Assembly (NCBI RefSeq): GCF_023898865.1
Contig: NZ_JAGSOV010000041.1
Coordinates: 62,001-126,000 of the forward strand
DNA: 64,000 bases
Direction of reading: 5' to 3'
Source of the DNA: Pseudonocardia humida
GTDB lineage: Bacteria; Actinomycetota; Actinomycetes; Mycobacteriales; Pseudonocardiaceae
Part shown: piece by piece, positions 49,777 through 58,697 of the stretch
Numbering within the stretch: the first letter of the stretch is position 1
Layout: each line of letters starts with the position of its first letter
Translations under genes and position numbers: made by a program
The notes under the pieces: generated by a model
What the model was told of the DNA's origin: nothing
The model's input: the letters and a program-made list of their open reading frames with translations, nothing else
Database searches by the model: none

Positions 49777-50400
49777 TCACTCACGGACGAGGACCAGCCC
49801 TCCGCCGAGCCCGGCCAGCGCCGTGCCGGTGACCCGGTCCCACCAGCGCCGCACGCGCGGGCGCCGCAGCACCCCCGCGACCCGCACGCCCAGCGCGACG
49901 ACGATGCTCCAGGGCAGGACGCCGAGCAGCACGTCGAGCAGCCCCAACGCCGCGACCTGCACGGCGACCGGCGCGACGCCGGGCACGACGAACTGCGGCA
50001 GGACCGCGGCGAAGAACAGCACGGCCTTCGGGTTGAGCAGGTTCGTGAACAGGCCATGGGCGAAGGCGGACCGCGTGGACACGGGCTCCTCCGCCGCGGG
50101 GGAGCGGCCGCGGCGGCGCAGGGTGGGGATGATCAGGCGTCCGCCGAGGTAGAGCAGGTACGCGCCGCCGAGGACCCGGATCGCGGTCAGCGCGTCGGGG
50201 TGGCGGGCCAGGACCACCGAGAGGCCGACCACGGCCAGGACCATGTGCGCGCACAGACCGACCTGGGCCCCGGCGGCCGCGGCGACACCGGCGCGGGGAC
50301 GCCGGGCGGCCGACCGGAGGACGACCGCGAAGTCGGGGCCGGGGACCAGGTAGGCCACCAGGACGACCCCCACGAACCCCCACCAGTTGATCCCGGTCAT
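49777..50400 (-). CDS. LysE family translocator
   Basis: 207 residues, six membrane helices. AYLVPGPDFAVVLRSAARRP is the family's PGP motif, followed by GAYLLYLGGRLI and FTNLLNPKAVLFFAAVLPQF. The family exports amino acids such as lysine, homoserine or threonine; substrate unknown. Confidence 0.9.
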   Translation of the reverse strand: MTGINWWGFVGVVLVAYLVPGPDFAVVLRSAARRPRAGVAAAAGAQVGLCAHMVLAVVGLSVVLARHPDALTAIRVLGGAYLLYLGGRLIIPTLRRRGRSPAAEEPVSTRSAFAHGLFTNLLNPKAVLFFAAVLPQFVVPGVAPVAVQVAALGLLDVLLGVLPWSIVVALGVRVAGVLRRPRVRRWWDRVTGTALAGLGGGLVLVRE

Positions 50401-50458
50401 CCCGCGACGGTCGCACGACGGTCGGCCGCGCGCAGACCGGCGGCGCCGCAGCGGTCGG

Positions 50459-51691
50459 TCACCGCTCCTCGTCCGCGTGCGCGACGTGGGACAGCTGCCG
50501 CCAGATCAGCACGACGAAGACCGCGGACCCGGCGAACGCGAACCAGAACGGGGCGGTGACGCCGTAGTGCTGGGCGAGCACGCCGCCGACCCCGGAGCCG
50601 ATCACCAGCCCGCCGTAGACCCCGACGACGTTGACGCTGCCCACCCGGCCCTGCAGCTCGGCGGGGACCGCCCGCTGGCGCACCGTGATCGACGTCGTGC
50701 CCCACACGAACGCGTGCGCGCCGAACACGAAGAAGATCACCATCGCCACCCACGGGACCGTGGTCAGGGCCAGCGCCGCGTGCGTGATCGTCTCGATGAC
50801 CAGGCCGATCCGCATCAGGTCGCCGAGGGAGACCCGCCGGGTGATCCACCCGTAGGCCGCCGTCGCGGCGAGCCCGCCGACCGCCTGCACCAGGGTGATC
50901 GCCCCGAACCCGACCGGGCCCAGGCCCAGGCGCTCGGTCGCGTAGAGGACCAGGACCGACCACGCGGCCCCGAAGGTGATGTTGAACGTGAAGATCGTCA
51001 GGACCAGGGTGCGGACGGCGGCGTGGTGGCGGGTCCAGCGCAGGCCTTCGACGATGTCGCGGTACACCCCGCGCCGCCCGCCGCCGGCCGCGGCCGGGGG
51101 CGGCAGGGCGATGCGGCTGATCAGGACGGCCGCCGCGGCCACCAGCACCGCCTCGGTGGCGAACGGCCAGACCGCGCCCGCGGAGAACAGCGCCGCCCCG
51201 ACGAACGGCCCGGCCAGCTGGTTGAGCGTGATGAACCCGGTCTGCAACCGCGCGTTGCCCACGGCCAGGTCGTCGCGGTCCACCAGGATCGGCAGCAGGT
51301 TCTGCGACGCGTTGTCGGCGAACGACTCGGCGGTGGCCAGCAGCAGCAGCGCCAGCAGGACCACCGCCACCGACACGGCCCCGACGACGATCGACGCCGT
51401 CAGGAGCACCAGCACGAGGCAGCGGACCACGTTGGCGGTGACCACGATCAGCCTGCGGTCGAGCCGGTCGGTGAGCGCCCCCGCGAACAGCCCGAACACC
51501 AGCGGCGGCAGCCACTGCAGGGTCGCCCCCAGCGCGACGAGCACTGCCGAGTCGGTCTGCGAGGCGACCAGCAGCGGACCGGCGGCCAGCGCCACGCCGT
51601 CGCCGAGGTTGGAGATCCAGGAGGAGGCCAGCAACCAGCGGAAGCCGCCGCCCAGCCGGGACGGGGCCAGGGCTTCGACGAGGCGGCTCAC
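50459..51691 (-). CDS. MFS transporter
   Basis: 410 residues, twelve hydrophobic segments: FRWLLASSWISNLGDGVALA, FGLFAGALTDRLDRRLIVVT (MFS motif A between helices 2 and 3). The pattern fits drug or macrolide efflux-like MFS proteins. It precedes lysE on the same strand by 58 bp. Nothing regulatory in 51692-51934. Confidence 0.9.
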   Translation of the reverse strand: MSRLVEALAPSRLGGGFRWLLASSWISNLGDGVALAAGPLLVASQTDSAVLVALGATLQWLPPLVFGLFAGALTDRLDRRLIVVTANVVRCLVLVLLTASIVVGAVSVAVVLLALLLLATAESFADNASQNLLPILVDRDDLAVGNARLQTGFITLNQLAGPFVGAALFSAGAVWPFATEAVLVAAAAVLISRIALPPPAAAGGGRRGVYRDIVEGLRWTRHHAAVRTLVLTIFTFNITFGAAWSVLVLYATERLGLGPVGFGAITLVQAVGGLAATAAYGWITRRVSLGDLMRIGLVIETITHAALALTTVPWVAMVIFFVFGAHAFVWGTTSITVRQRAVPAELQGRVGSVNVVGVYGGLVIGSGVGGVLAQHYGVTAPFWFAFAGSAVFVVLIWRQLSHVAHADEER

Positions 51692-51934
51692 CGCTGGACG
51701 CTAACGCGGGAGGGCAACCGGGTTTCCCGACATCGTCGGCGCCCGGCGCGCGCGGCTGAGCGCCGTCCCCTCGGCCCCACCGGCCGTTCGCCCGCGTCGT
51801 CCTGTGCCGCGGTGGCGTGGGTCCCATCCCCGCCGCGAGCTGTCACAGGGGCCGCCGCGCCACCGTCTCGTACCCGACCCGCTCGCGGCCTCGGCCCCAC
51901 CGCCGTGGTCGCGTACGACCCCTGAGGAGGACCG

Positions 51935-52318
51935 ATGGACGTCACCCTGTGGATCGCCGCCGCGCTGCTGGCGACGGTCGCCCTGCTCGGCGGCATCAGC
52001 AAGACCTTCGTGCCGCTGCCCAAGCTGGCCGCCGCCCCGGGCGGGGAGTGGACCGGACACGCCGGCGCCGGACTCGTGCGGACCCTCGGGATCCTCGAGC
52101 TGCTGGCCGCGGTCGGCCTGGTCCTGCCAGCCGTGCTGGGGATCGCCCCGGTGATGGTCGCGGTGACCGCGATCTGCTGGATCCTGCTGATGCTCGGCGC
52201 GATCGTCACGCACCTGCGCTACGGCGACCCCCGGTTCATCGTGCTGAACCTGGTCTACCTGGGCCTGGCGGCCTACGTGGCCTGGGGACGGCTCGGACCG
52301 CAGCCCTTCCCCAGCTGA
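51935..52318 (+). CDS. DoxX family membrane protein
   Basis: 127 residues after GAGGAGG, four membrane helices: VTLWIAAALLATVALLGGIS, GILELLAAVGLVLPAVLGI, ICWILLMLGAIVTHLRYGD. DoxX-like proteins are small membrane proteins of uncertain role, sometimes with thiol-stress partners. Confidence 0.85.
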   Translation: MDVTLWIAAALLATVALLGGISKTFVPLPKLAAAPGGEWTGHAGAGLVRTLGILELLAAVGLVLPAVLGIAPVMVAVTAICWILLMLGAIVTHLRYGDPRFIVLNLVYLGLAAYVAWGRLGPQPFPS

Positions 52319-52367
52319 CCTCGGGACCGCCGATCCCGCCCCGGTCGACGGCGTCCTCGTCGGCCGT

Positions 52368-53417
52368 TCAGGAGTAGTCCGCCCAGACCTCCCGGGCCCG
52401 CCCGTCGACCGTCACGCACCCGCCGAAGGGGAGGATCCACTGCGGTCGCGTGTGCCCGAAGGGGACCCCGACGCACACGACCGCGTCGGGGTTGTACCGG
52501 TCGATGATCTCCACTGCGGTGTCGCGCTGGGCCGCGCGGTGCGCGGCGCGGCCCGCGGCGTCCGGTCGGTGCTCGAAGCCGGAGGCAGGCGGCCGGGCGA
52601 CGAGCACGGCGTCGACGGCGCCGATCAGCCCCCGCTCGCCGAGGGAGCGCAGGACCCAGCCGAACTCCCGGGCCGCGATGAGCTCCTCGCTGGTCTCGAC
52701 CAGGAGCACACCGCCGTCCAGGACGCCGGGGTCGGCCGGGAACCGACCCGCCGTGAGGATCCACTGCACGACCTCGATGCAGCCGCCCCAGGTCGGCCCG
52801 GTCACCGTCCGGGACGGCCCGGCCCAGGTCCACGGCTCGGTCGGCTCGCGGTCGCCGTACTCGGTCAGGGCGGCGGGGTCCTGCCAGTCCCTGCCGATGT
52901 CTTCTGACGTGCCGGGATCGGTGATCCGCAGCCGCTCACCGGTGAGCAGCGCGGCGCGCAACGCGGCCCGGTGGACGGGGTCGACGCCCGGTCCGGGCCC
53001 GAGGTGGACCTGCGTGGAGCCGCCGTAGAACCCCGCGACACCGTTGGTCCACAGCCAGCTCAGGATGTTCGTGTTGTCGCTGTAGCCGAGGAACGGTTTG
53101 GGGTCGGCCCGGACGGCGTCGACGTTCAGGTGCGGGATGACGGTGATCTGGTCCTCCCCACCGACCGTCGTGAGGACCGCGCGGATCCGCGGGTCCGCGA
53201 ACGCCGCGTTGAGGTCGGCGGCACGGTCCACGGCGGGCGCATCGAGCCGGCGCGTCGTCGGGTACTCCACCGGGATCAGACCGGTCACCTCGGTCAGGCG
53301 CCGCATCGCCTGCTCGTGCACGGCGGTCGCGGTGGCGGGCGCCGCGAACGACGGCGACAGCACCGCGACCTCGTCGCCAGGGGCCGCCTTGCGCGGGTGC
53401 ACGGGGTCGGTCGTCAC
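52368..53417 (-). CDS. S66 peptidase family (LD-carboxypeptidase/MccF-like)
   Basis: 349 residues. The Ser-Glu-His triad is visible: nucleophile in FLGYSDNTN (about residue 111), Glu in LLVETSEE, His in VPFGHTRPQW (about 327). LTTVGGEDQITVIPHLNVD is a family block. Members cleave murein L,D-peptides or, as MccF, give immunity to peptidyl-nucleotide antibiotics; which applies is not evident. Confidence 0.9.
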   Translation of the reverse strand: MTTDPVHPRKAAPGDEVAVLSPSFAAPATATAVHEQAMRRLTEVTGLIPVEYPTTRRLDAPAVDRAADLNAAFADPRIRAVLTTVGGEDQITVIPHLNVDAVRADPKPFLGYSDNTNILSWLWTNGVAGFYGGSTQVHLGPGPGVDPVHRAALRAALLTGERLRITDPGTSEDIGRDWQDPAALTEYGDREPTEPWTWAGPSRTVTGPTWGGCIEVVQWILTAGRFPADPGVLDGGVLLVETSEELIAAREFGWVLRSLGERGLIGAVDAVLVARPPASGFEHRPDAAGRAAHRAAQRDTAVEIIDRYNPDAVVCVGVPFGHTRPQWILPFGGCVTVDGRAREVWADYS

Positions 53418-53487
53418 ACCGCCATCCCAGCACGGGCCGGCCGCATCACGCCGCTCGATCGCCGGAGGACACGTGGCGGGGTCGCGG

Positions 53488-53802
53488 TCAGCGCCGGTCG
53501 TGCAGGTGGACGACGTTGGTGGGCGGGGTGGAGAAGTGCGCGTCGAGCAGGCCCTCCACCACCGCCCACGTCAGCTCCGAGCAGGGCCGGACCCCGGCCA
53601 GCCGCTCGAAGGCGCGGCGGAACCGCGCCGTGGTCGGGCTGGTGCACAGCAGGTGGATGTTGGGGCCGGTGACCGGGAACCCGGGCGTGGCCTCGATCGC
53701 CCGGACCAGCACGGCGGTCAACCGGGCCGCCTTGCGGGCGCGGGCGGTGGCCTCGTGCAGGTCGTCGCGACCGGGGCCGGTGCGCGTTCGCTCGGCGCCC
53801 AT
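53488..53802 (-). CDS. Hypothetical protein
   Basis: 104 residues from ATG at 53802: ARKAARLTAVLVRAIEATPG, PNIHLLCTSPTTARFRRAFE, LTWAVVEGLLDAHFSTPPTN. Mixed alpha/beta, no membrane span. No family recognised. A frame from 53892 would add 30 poorly conserved-looking residues. Confidence 0.5.
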   Translation of the reverse strand: MGAERTRTGPGRDDLHEATARARKAARLTAVLVRAIEATPGFPVTGPNIHLLCTSPTTARFRRAFERLAGVRPCSELTWAVVEGLLDAHFSTPPTNVVHLHDRR

Positions 53803-54041
53803 CAGGTGGGGAGCACCCGGGCTGCGCCGCAGCGCAGGTGCTCGATCGGGCAGGGGGAATTGCGGGTCATCGCAGTCGCCTCCGTCAGGCATTCCGGAAC
53901 AGAGGCTCGGCGCTTCCCCTCGCCGAGAACTACACCCATGTTAGGAGCCGGGCGCCGCCGTCGCCACCGAAGCGACCGGCGCGGATCCCACCGCGCGATC
54001 TGCCTGCGGACTCGGCGTCGGGGGCCCCTATCCTGACCCGC

Positions 54042-54371
54042 GTGACTTGTCCCAAGTGCCACGGGCGGATGCGCACGGTCAACCGGCAGGGTCTGCAGAT
54101 CGAGCAGTGCGAGAATTGCCGCGGGATCTTCCTCGACCACGGCGAGCTGGAGCACATGCTCTCGGCCGAGGACCGCTTCTACGGCGCTTCGAGCTACGTG
54201 CCGCCGGGCGGCCACCGGGGCAAGCCCGATTCACCGCGCCCCTACCGCGGCGGTCACTCCGACTCGCCGCCCCCGTACCGGGGCGATCGCCGCGGCGGCC
54301 ACTACCCGGACTCCCCGCGCCCGTACGGCAACCGCAAGCACAAGAGCTTCCTCGGCGACCTGTTCGGCTGA
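54042..54371 (+). CDS. TFIIB-type zinc-ribbon protein
   Basis: 109 residues from GTG at 54042, with TATCCT upstream (leaderless pattern). CPKCHGRM and CENCRGIFLDHGELEHML form the zf-TFIIB module (residues 2-40). The tail repeats PDSPRPYRGG, SDSPPPYRGD, PDSPRPYGN and ends KSFLGDLFG. Widespread bacterial family, function unknown. The next gene also begins with a zinc ribbon. Confidence 0.85.
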   Translation: MTCPKCHGRMRTVNRQGLQIEQCENCRGIFLDHGELEHMLSAEDRFYGASSYVPPGGHRGKPDSPRPYRGGHSDSPPPYRGDRRGGHYPDSPRPYGNRKHKSFLGDLFG

Positions 54372-54374
54372 GCG

Positions 54375-55004
54375 GTGAATCCGCTCGTCTGCACCCGGTG
54401 CGGAGCGCGGATCACCCCGGCGGCGCCGCTGGTGTGCCATGCCTGCGGCCACGAGCAGGAGTTCGTGCGGCAGCCCCTGTACTGCCTCATCGGGCCCAGC
54501 GGGACCGGCAAGTCGACGGTGGGCCGCGCGCTGCTGCCTTGGCTGGCCGACCGGTTCGTCGTCCTGGAGCAGGACGTCCTGTGGATCCCCGAGCTGCGGG
54601 ACCCGACCGGGCACCACCGCGCGTTCCGCACGACGTGGCTGCGGCTCGCGGCGACGATCGGGCAGAGCGGCCGGCCCGTGCTGCTCTGCGGGACCGTCGT
54701 CCCGCCCGAGGTGGAACCGCTGCCCGAGCGCGCCCTCTTCGGCGAGGTCCACTACCTCGCGCTGACCTGCCGCGCGGACGTCCTCGCCGCGCGGCTGCGG
54801 GCGCGCCCGGCGTGGCGCGAGTGGGACGAGCCGCGCATCGCCGAGATGCTCGAGTACGCCGCGTGGCTGGAGCGCGACGCGGCCACCCTGGACCCACCCG
54901 TCGACCTGCTCGACACCACCGAGCGACCGATCGAGGAGACCGCCGCGGCGGTGTGCGAGTGGCTCACCGCGCGCGGGCCGACCGGCCCGGGTCCCCGAGC
55001 TTGA
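54375..55004 (+). CDS. Zinc ribbon fused to P-loop nucleoside-kinase-like domain
   Basis: 209 residues. Two Cys pairs (CTRC, CHAC) at residues 6-24 form a ribbon, followed by a Walker A, LIGPSGTGKSTVGRALL (about 38-54). LLCGTVVPPEVEP and LALTCRADVLAARLRARP look like the rest of an adenylate/shikimate-kinase-like fold. Substrate unknown. Starts three bases after the zf-TFIIB gene; its 3' end overlaps the convergent membrane gene by 41 bp. Confidence 0.8.
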   Translation: MNPLVCTRCGARITPAAPLVCHACGHEQEFVRQPLYCLIGPSGTGKSTVGRALLPWLADRFVVLEQDVLWIPELRDPTGHHRAFRTTWLRLAATIGQSGRPVLLCGTVVPPEVEPLPERALFGEVHYLALTCRADVLAARLRARPAWREWDEPRIAEMLEYAAWLERDAATLDPPVDLLDTTERPIEETAAAVCEWLTARGPTGPGPRA

Positions 55005-55935
55005 GGCACGTGGCGGAGCTCAGGTGCAGGGTCAGCGCGCTCAGCGCGGGGACCAGCACGAGGACGGGGGCGGCGGCGAGCAGCGGAGCCGCGGAACCGG
55101 CGAGGACCGCGATCCCCAGCGCCACGGCGCCCATGCCGCCCACGACGCCGAGCCGACGCATCGTCCGGGCGGTGGCGTCGAGCGCCGCCGAGGGCACCTG
55201 GCCGTCGTGCACCGCGTCGCGCACCTGCCGCACCGGGCGGACGAGCAGCAGGAACAGCGACATCGCGGTCGCCGCGGCGAGCACCGCGGGCAGGGCCGGC
55301 AGCGTCCCGGCACCCGGCGGCCACCAGACCACCTGCACGACCACGATCAGCGCCGCGACAGCGGACACGGCGGCCAACGTGGTCGGCGCCCGGCGCAGCC
55401 TCCCCCGCACCCGCTCGCCCTCGCCGGGCGGGAGCAGGCGGGTGCCGGGGCCGTCGAGCTGCCGGTACGTCCAGCCGGCGTGGGCGTGGTCGAGCAGCAG
55501 CGACGCGCAGGGCAGGAGGCACAGCAGCGCGAGCAGCGGCGCGGGCGGCGGGCTGAACCCGACACGCAGCAGCCCGAACACCAGCGGGTAGTGGGCCAGG
55601 GCCACCGGCCAGCCGATGCGGTGCATCGCCACGACGTGCGCGTCGTCGGGGCCGCCCCGCCCGGGGCCGCGCCCGACGAGCGCGAGGGCGCGGCGCTGGC
55701 CGAGGAGGCGGCGGACCGACAGGACCTGGGCGAGCCCGAGCGCGGCCAGCCCGATGCCGAGCAGGACGGTGGAGACCCCGCCGGCGCCCCGGGGTCGGAC
55801 GATCTCCGCGGCGCCGGGGCCGCCGATCAGCAGGACCGCCAGGACGACGGTGGCCACGGCCACGGCGACGTGCCCGACGGCGAGCAGGGCGAGCACCGCC
55901 GTCGACGGGCGCGTGGCCTGCTGGGGCGCGGTCAC
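54964..55935 (-). CDS. Multispan membrane protein of T7SS-like cassette
   Basis: 323 residues from GTG at 55935, overlapping the upstream stop as GTGA. About eight membrane segments, e.g. LALLAVGHVAVAVATVVLAV, STVLLGIGLAALGLAQVLS, AALIVVVQVVWWPP, PVLVLVPALSALTLHLS. No transporter family is recognised. Coupling to the WXG-like gene suggests joint function in the cell envelope. Confidence 0.65.
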   Translation of the reverse strand: MTAPQQATRPSTAVLALLAVGHVAVAVATVVLAVLLIGGPGAAEIVRPRGAGGVSTVLLGIGLAALGLAQVLSVRRLLGQRRALALVGRGPGRGGPDDAHVVAMHRIGWPVALAHYPLVFGLLRVGFSPPPAPLLALLCLLPCASLLLDHAHAGWTYRQLDGPGTRLLPPGEGERVRGRLRRAPTTLAAVSAVAALIVVVQVVWWPPGAGTLPALPAVLAAATAMSLFLLLVRPVRQVRDAVHDGQVPSAALDATARTMRRLGVVGGMGAVALGIAVLAGSAAPLLAAAPVLVLVPALSALTLHLSSATCLKLGDPGRSARAR

Positions 55936-56729
55936 TTGACGTGCCAATCGGTGTCGTCGCCGTCGGTGATGCTGCCGTCCCCGGAGATGGGGGTGGTGGA
56001 GCGGGGCCAGACACCGCCGGGGAACGCGGTGTCGTTGGAGAGCCGGCGCTCGATCTCGGCGCTGCGGGCCGCGGATTCGTTGGTGATGTCGGTCAGCGCG
56101 GTCCACGCGAAAGTGCCCGCGGTGGCGAAGGCGGTCAGGCCGGCGGCCACGAGCCCGATGCCGATGGGGGCGCCGACGACAGTGGGGGCGGACACGGCGG
56201 CCGAGACGATCGCGACGACGAGGCCGGCCACGGCGACGCCGATCGCGACCCAGAAGCTCGCGATGGCGTTGGCGAGCTCCTCGAACGCGGCGCCGATCTC
56301 GTCGCCGGCGGCCTTGATCGCGGTCGTCGCGTCCTTCTGGGCGGGCAGGGTGAAGCGGTAGGCGTCGGCGGCCACACCGGACCAGCGGTCGTCGGCCGCG
56401 ACCCCGTTGAAGGTGGCGAAGGCCCCGGCCCGGCTCGCCGCCGCGCCGATCTCGTTGGCCCACACCGCGCCGTAGCGGCGCAGAGCGGCGGGGTCGCCCC
56501 GGTAGGCGATCCACCCCCGCAGTTCCGCGACCTTCTCGTCGAAGGTGCGCTGCATGTCGGCGAGCGCGACGCGGACGCCGTCGGCGGCCCATCCGGGCAG
56601 TTGGTCGAGGACGGTGCTGACGCCGGCGGCGACGGCCCGGACCGTGGCCTCGGCCGTGGCGATGCCGGCTTCGATCTCGGCGATGATCCCGGCCAGTTCG
56701 TCGGCGGGATCGGTGACGGGTGCGCTCAT
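55932..56729 (-). CDS. WXG100/ESX-like long helical protein with membrane helices
   Basis: 265 residues from ATG at 56729 after GAGGAGG. N-terminal helices (ELAGIIAEIEAGIATAEATV) lead into a WSG turn (DDRWSGVAADAYRFTLPAQK), then AAFEELANAIASFWVAIGVA and two membrane helices. A W-x-G turn followed by a Y-containing helix is typical of type VII secretion substrates, here fused to a membrane part. Function unknown. Confidence 0.6.
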   Translation of the reverse strand: MSAPVTDPADELAGIIAEIEAGIATAEATVRAVAAGVSTVLDQLPGWAADGVRVALADMQRTFDEKVAELRGWIAYRGDPAALRRYGAVWANEIGAAASRAGAFATFNGVAADDRWSGVAADAYRFTLPAQKDATTAIKAAGDEIGAAFEELANAIASFWVAIGVAVAGLVVAIVSAAVSAPTVVGAPIGIGLVAAGLTAFATAGTFAWTALTDITNESAARSAEIERRLSNDTAFPGGVWPRSTTPISGDGSITDGDDTDWHVK

Positions 56730-56757
56730 CGGGAGCGGGCCTCCTCGGTGGGGTCCA

Positions 56758-57072
56758 TCAGTAGACGCCGGCCATGCGGTGGGCCCCGGCGGCCTCGTCG
56801 GACTCGTAGGCGTCAGCGGACTGGCGCAGTGCGATGGCGATGTCGTCGTAGTTGGCCGCACCGGCGGTGAGCAGCGCGGCGACCTTGATGCGGAGCTGCT
56901 CGTAGGAGGCGAGGACGGCCTGGCCGGCGAACGAGAACGCCGCCGGCGGCAGCGCCATCGCCCCCGCCCGGCCGGCGGCGGAGCGGAGCTCCTCCGCGCC
57001 GCCGTCCCAGAGCTCGGCGTCGTCACGCAGGGCGTCCAGGGCGACCGTGATCTGAGCGGGCGTGGGAGCCAT
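56758..57072 (-). CDS. WXG100-like (EspC/ESX-type) protein
   Basis: 104 residues from ATG after GAGGAGG. A helical hairpin with LWDGGAEELR at the turn, ending DAYESDEAAGAHRMAGVY, where YxxxD/E is the type VII secretion tail signal. It resembles the ESX-secreted EspC-like group. It starts at the stop of the YbaB-like gene and precedes the longer WXG-like gene. Confidence 0.7.
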   Translation of the reverse strand: MAPTPAQITVALDALRDDAELWDGGAEELRSAAGRAGAMALPPAAFSFAGQAVLASYEQLRIKVAALLTAGAANYDDIAIALRQSADAYESDEAAGAHRMAGVY

Positions 57073-57761
57073 CAGCGGCCTCCTCGAGGGTCGGCGGGTG
57101 GCGCGAACGGCGACCCGGCGGGGTTGCGGACGAGTACGGCGACGAGGTCCGGACACCCCTCGAGCGCCTGCGCGGGCATGGCGGCGCACTGCTGCAGGGC
57201 CGTGCGCAACGCCGCGGTGATCCGGTGCTCGAGATCGGAGTCGATGGCGGCCCGGCGCCAGGCGGGGTCGAGCGTCAGATCGACGATCTGCCCGCCCAGC
57301 GTCTGGACCAGCACCGCTCGTCCCGGGCCGGACACGGTCCGCGGGGTCCGCATCAGGGCGGTGAGCTGCAGGCTGAACTCCCGCAGGTCCCGGAACGCCC
57401 GGCCCAGCTCCGCAACGGCCTCGCGCGTCGGCGGCGCCGCCGGGCGAACCGGGCGGTGCGCCGACCCCGGTGCGATGCCGGTGCCCGCGGCCCGCGGGGC
57501 GTCGGGCGTCGGGTGGTCGGCCGCCCAGGCCGCCAGGCGGGCGAGCGAGGCCACCCGGAACGCCTCGAGCACGGCCGGGCCGAGCCCGTCCGGTCCGACC
57601 GCGGGCCGCCACCCGCGGAGCAGTTCGAGCCGCGCGTCGGCGCCCGAGGCGTGCAGCACCACCCGCACCGTCCCGGACCCGCCTGCCCCCGCCGACCAGG
57701 AGGACCCCGGTGCGCGGGACGGCGGGATCGCAGCGGTACCGGAACTGGACGAGTAGGTCAC
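57072..57761 (-). CDS. YbaB/EbfC-like protein of the T7SS-like cassette
   Basis: 229 residues from GTG. The C-terminal half (VLVQTLGGQIVDLTLDPAWR, then DSDLEHRITAALRTALQQ) resembles YbaB/EbfC-fold proteins, which actinobacteria often encode next to WXG100 genes. The N-terminal half includes LGPAVLEAFRVASLARLAAW and a Pro/Ala linker. First gene of a four-gene coupled minus-strand cassette. Confidence 0.5.
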   Translation of the reverse strand: MTYSSSSGTAAIPPSRAPGSSWSAGAGGSGTVRVVLHASGADARLELLRGWRPAVGPDGLGPAVLEAFRVASLARLAAWAADHPTPDAPRAAGTGIAPGSAHRPVRPAAPPTREAVAELGRAFRDLREFSLQLTALMRTPRTVSGPGRAVLVQTLGGQIVDLTLDPAWRRAAIDSDLEHRITAALRTALQQCAAMPAQALEGCPDLVAVLVRNPAGSPFAPPADPRGGR

Positions 57762-57818
57762 GACGTCCCCCGAGGTGCTCGTGGAAGAGCGACGCTAACC
57801 ACCGGCGCGCTCCGCCGA

Positions 57819-57839
57819 GGCCGGTTGCGGGAACCGGCC
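57819..57839. other. Hairpin in the intergenic stretch 57762-58063
   Basis: GGCCGGTT-GCGGG-AACCGGCC, an exact 8-bp stem. It lies upstream of the YbaB-like gene and downstream (57-kb side) of the secreted CARDB gene, so a terminator or operator are both possible. The rest of this 300-bp stretch shows no gene. Confidence 0.4.
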
Positions 57840-58063
57840 GACCTGCGCGGAACGCCCGCGCCGCCCGGGGTTCTCTGGTAGGGCCGGCCTACTCGACACG
57901 ACATCCCCGCCGGCGACGACGGGCTGTGGTCGGTCTGTAGACGGTGCCGGCCTACCCGTGGACGACGGAGTTCAGTAGCGCCGGGAGACCCGGCCGCGCC
58001 GGGTGGGGTTCCGCCGAGCCGCGGCCCGGGGCCGGCCGTCGCGCTCCCGGACCACGGGACGGC

Positions 58064-58492
58064 CTACCGGACGTTGACCCGCACCGACTGCTCGTTGTCT
58101 CCCTCGTTGCGCTCGTGGACGTGGTTGTCGACGTCGACGACGAAGGTCACCGTGTGGAAGCTGCCGGGGTCGTCGAAGGTGTGGGTGAACTGGCTGTTGC
58201 CGTTCAGCTTCGAGGATCCGCTCGGCACGTCCTGGTGGCTGCCGTAGGCTCCCACCTCCTGGCCGTCGACGAACCACTTGATGTTGAACCCGCCGCTGCC
58301 CTGACCGCCGGTGTTGCGGATGCCGGAGTCGAAGTAGACGCTCTGGCCGGCGACGACCGGTCGCTCGAACTGGATCGGTGTCGGTGAGAGCTCGGCCGGA
58401 CGCGGCGCGGCGTCGGCCGTCGCCGGCACGGCGAGGAGGCCGAGCACAGCGACCGGGAGAGCGGCGAGCCGGCGGATCCGAACGGATGCCAC
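58064..58492 (-). CDS. Secreted CARDB-domain protein
   Basis: 142 residues from GTG at 58492 after a well-placed AAGGAGA. A signal peptide with cleavage after TADAA (ALPVAVLGLLAVPATADAA) leads into one CARDB/Ig-like domain: VVAGQSVYFDSGIRNTGGQG, NIKWFVDGQEVG, VTFVVDVDNHVHERNEGDNE. Such domains mediate adhesion or binding outside the cell. Single gene. Confidence 0.8.
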   Translation of the reverse strand: MASVRIRRLAALPVAVLGLLAVPATADAAPRPAELSPTPIQFERPVVAGQSVYFDSGIRNTGGQGSGGFNIKWFVDGQEVGAYGSHQDVPSGSSKLNGNSQFTHTFDDPGSFHTVTFVVDVDNHVHERNEGDNEQSVRVNVR

Positions 58493-58697
58493 GTGGATCT
58501 CCTTCAGTGATCGTGCCCCGACTCTGTCGCGCACCGGGTGGTGGGCAGGGGTCGGGTCGACCGTGCGGACCGCTCCGTTACCCCATCGACACGATCGGCG
58601 GCTGCAGTCACGCTTTCGCCGCCGGCGCGGGTGCCGGCAACCACCCAAGGCCGATCCGCACAGACCCGTCGTGGGCGGGCCGAGGGCGGCCCGGGAT

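Noticed and set aside
58064..58492. Secreted CARDB protein as part of the type VII-like cassette.
   Set aside because: It has its own ribosome-binding site and signal peptide and lies 300 bp upstream of the cassette with a hairpin between; no link is shown.
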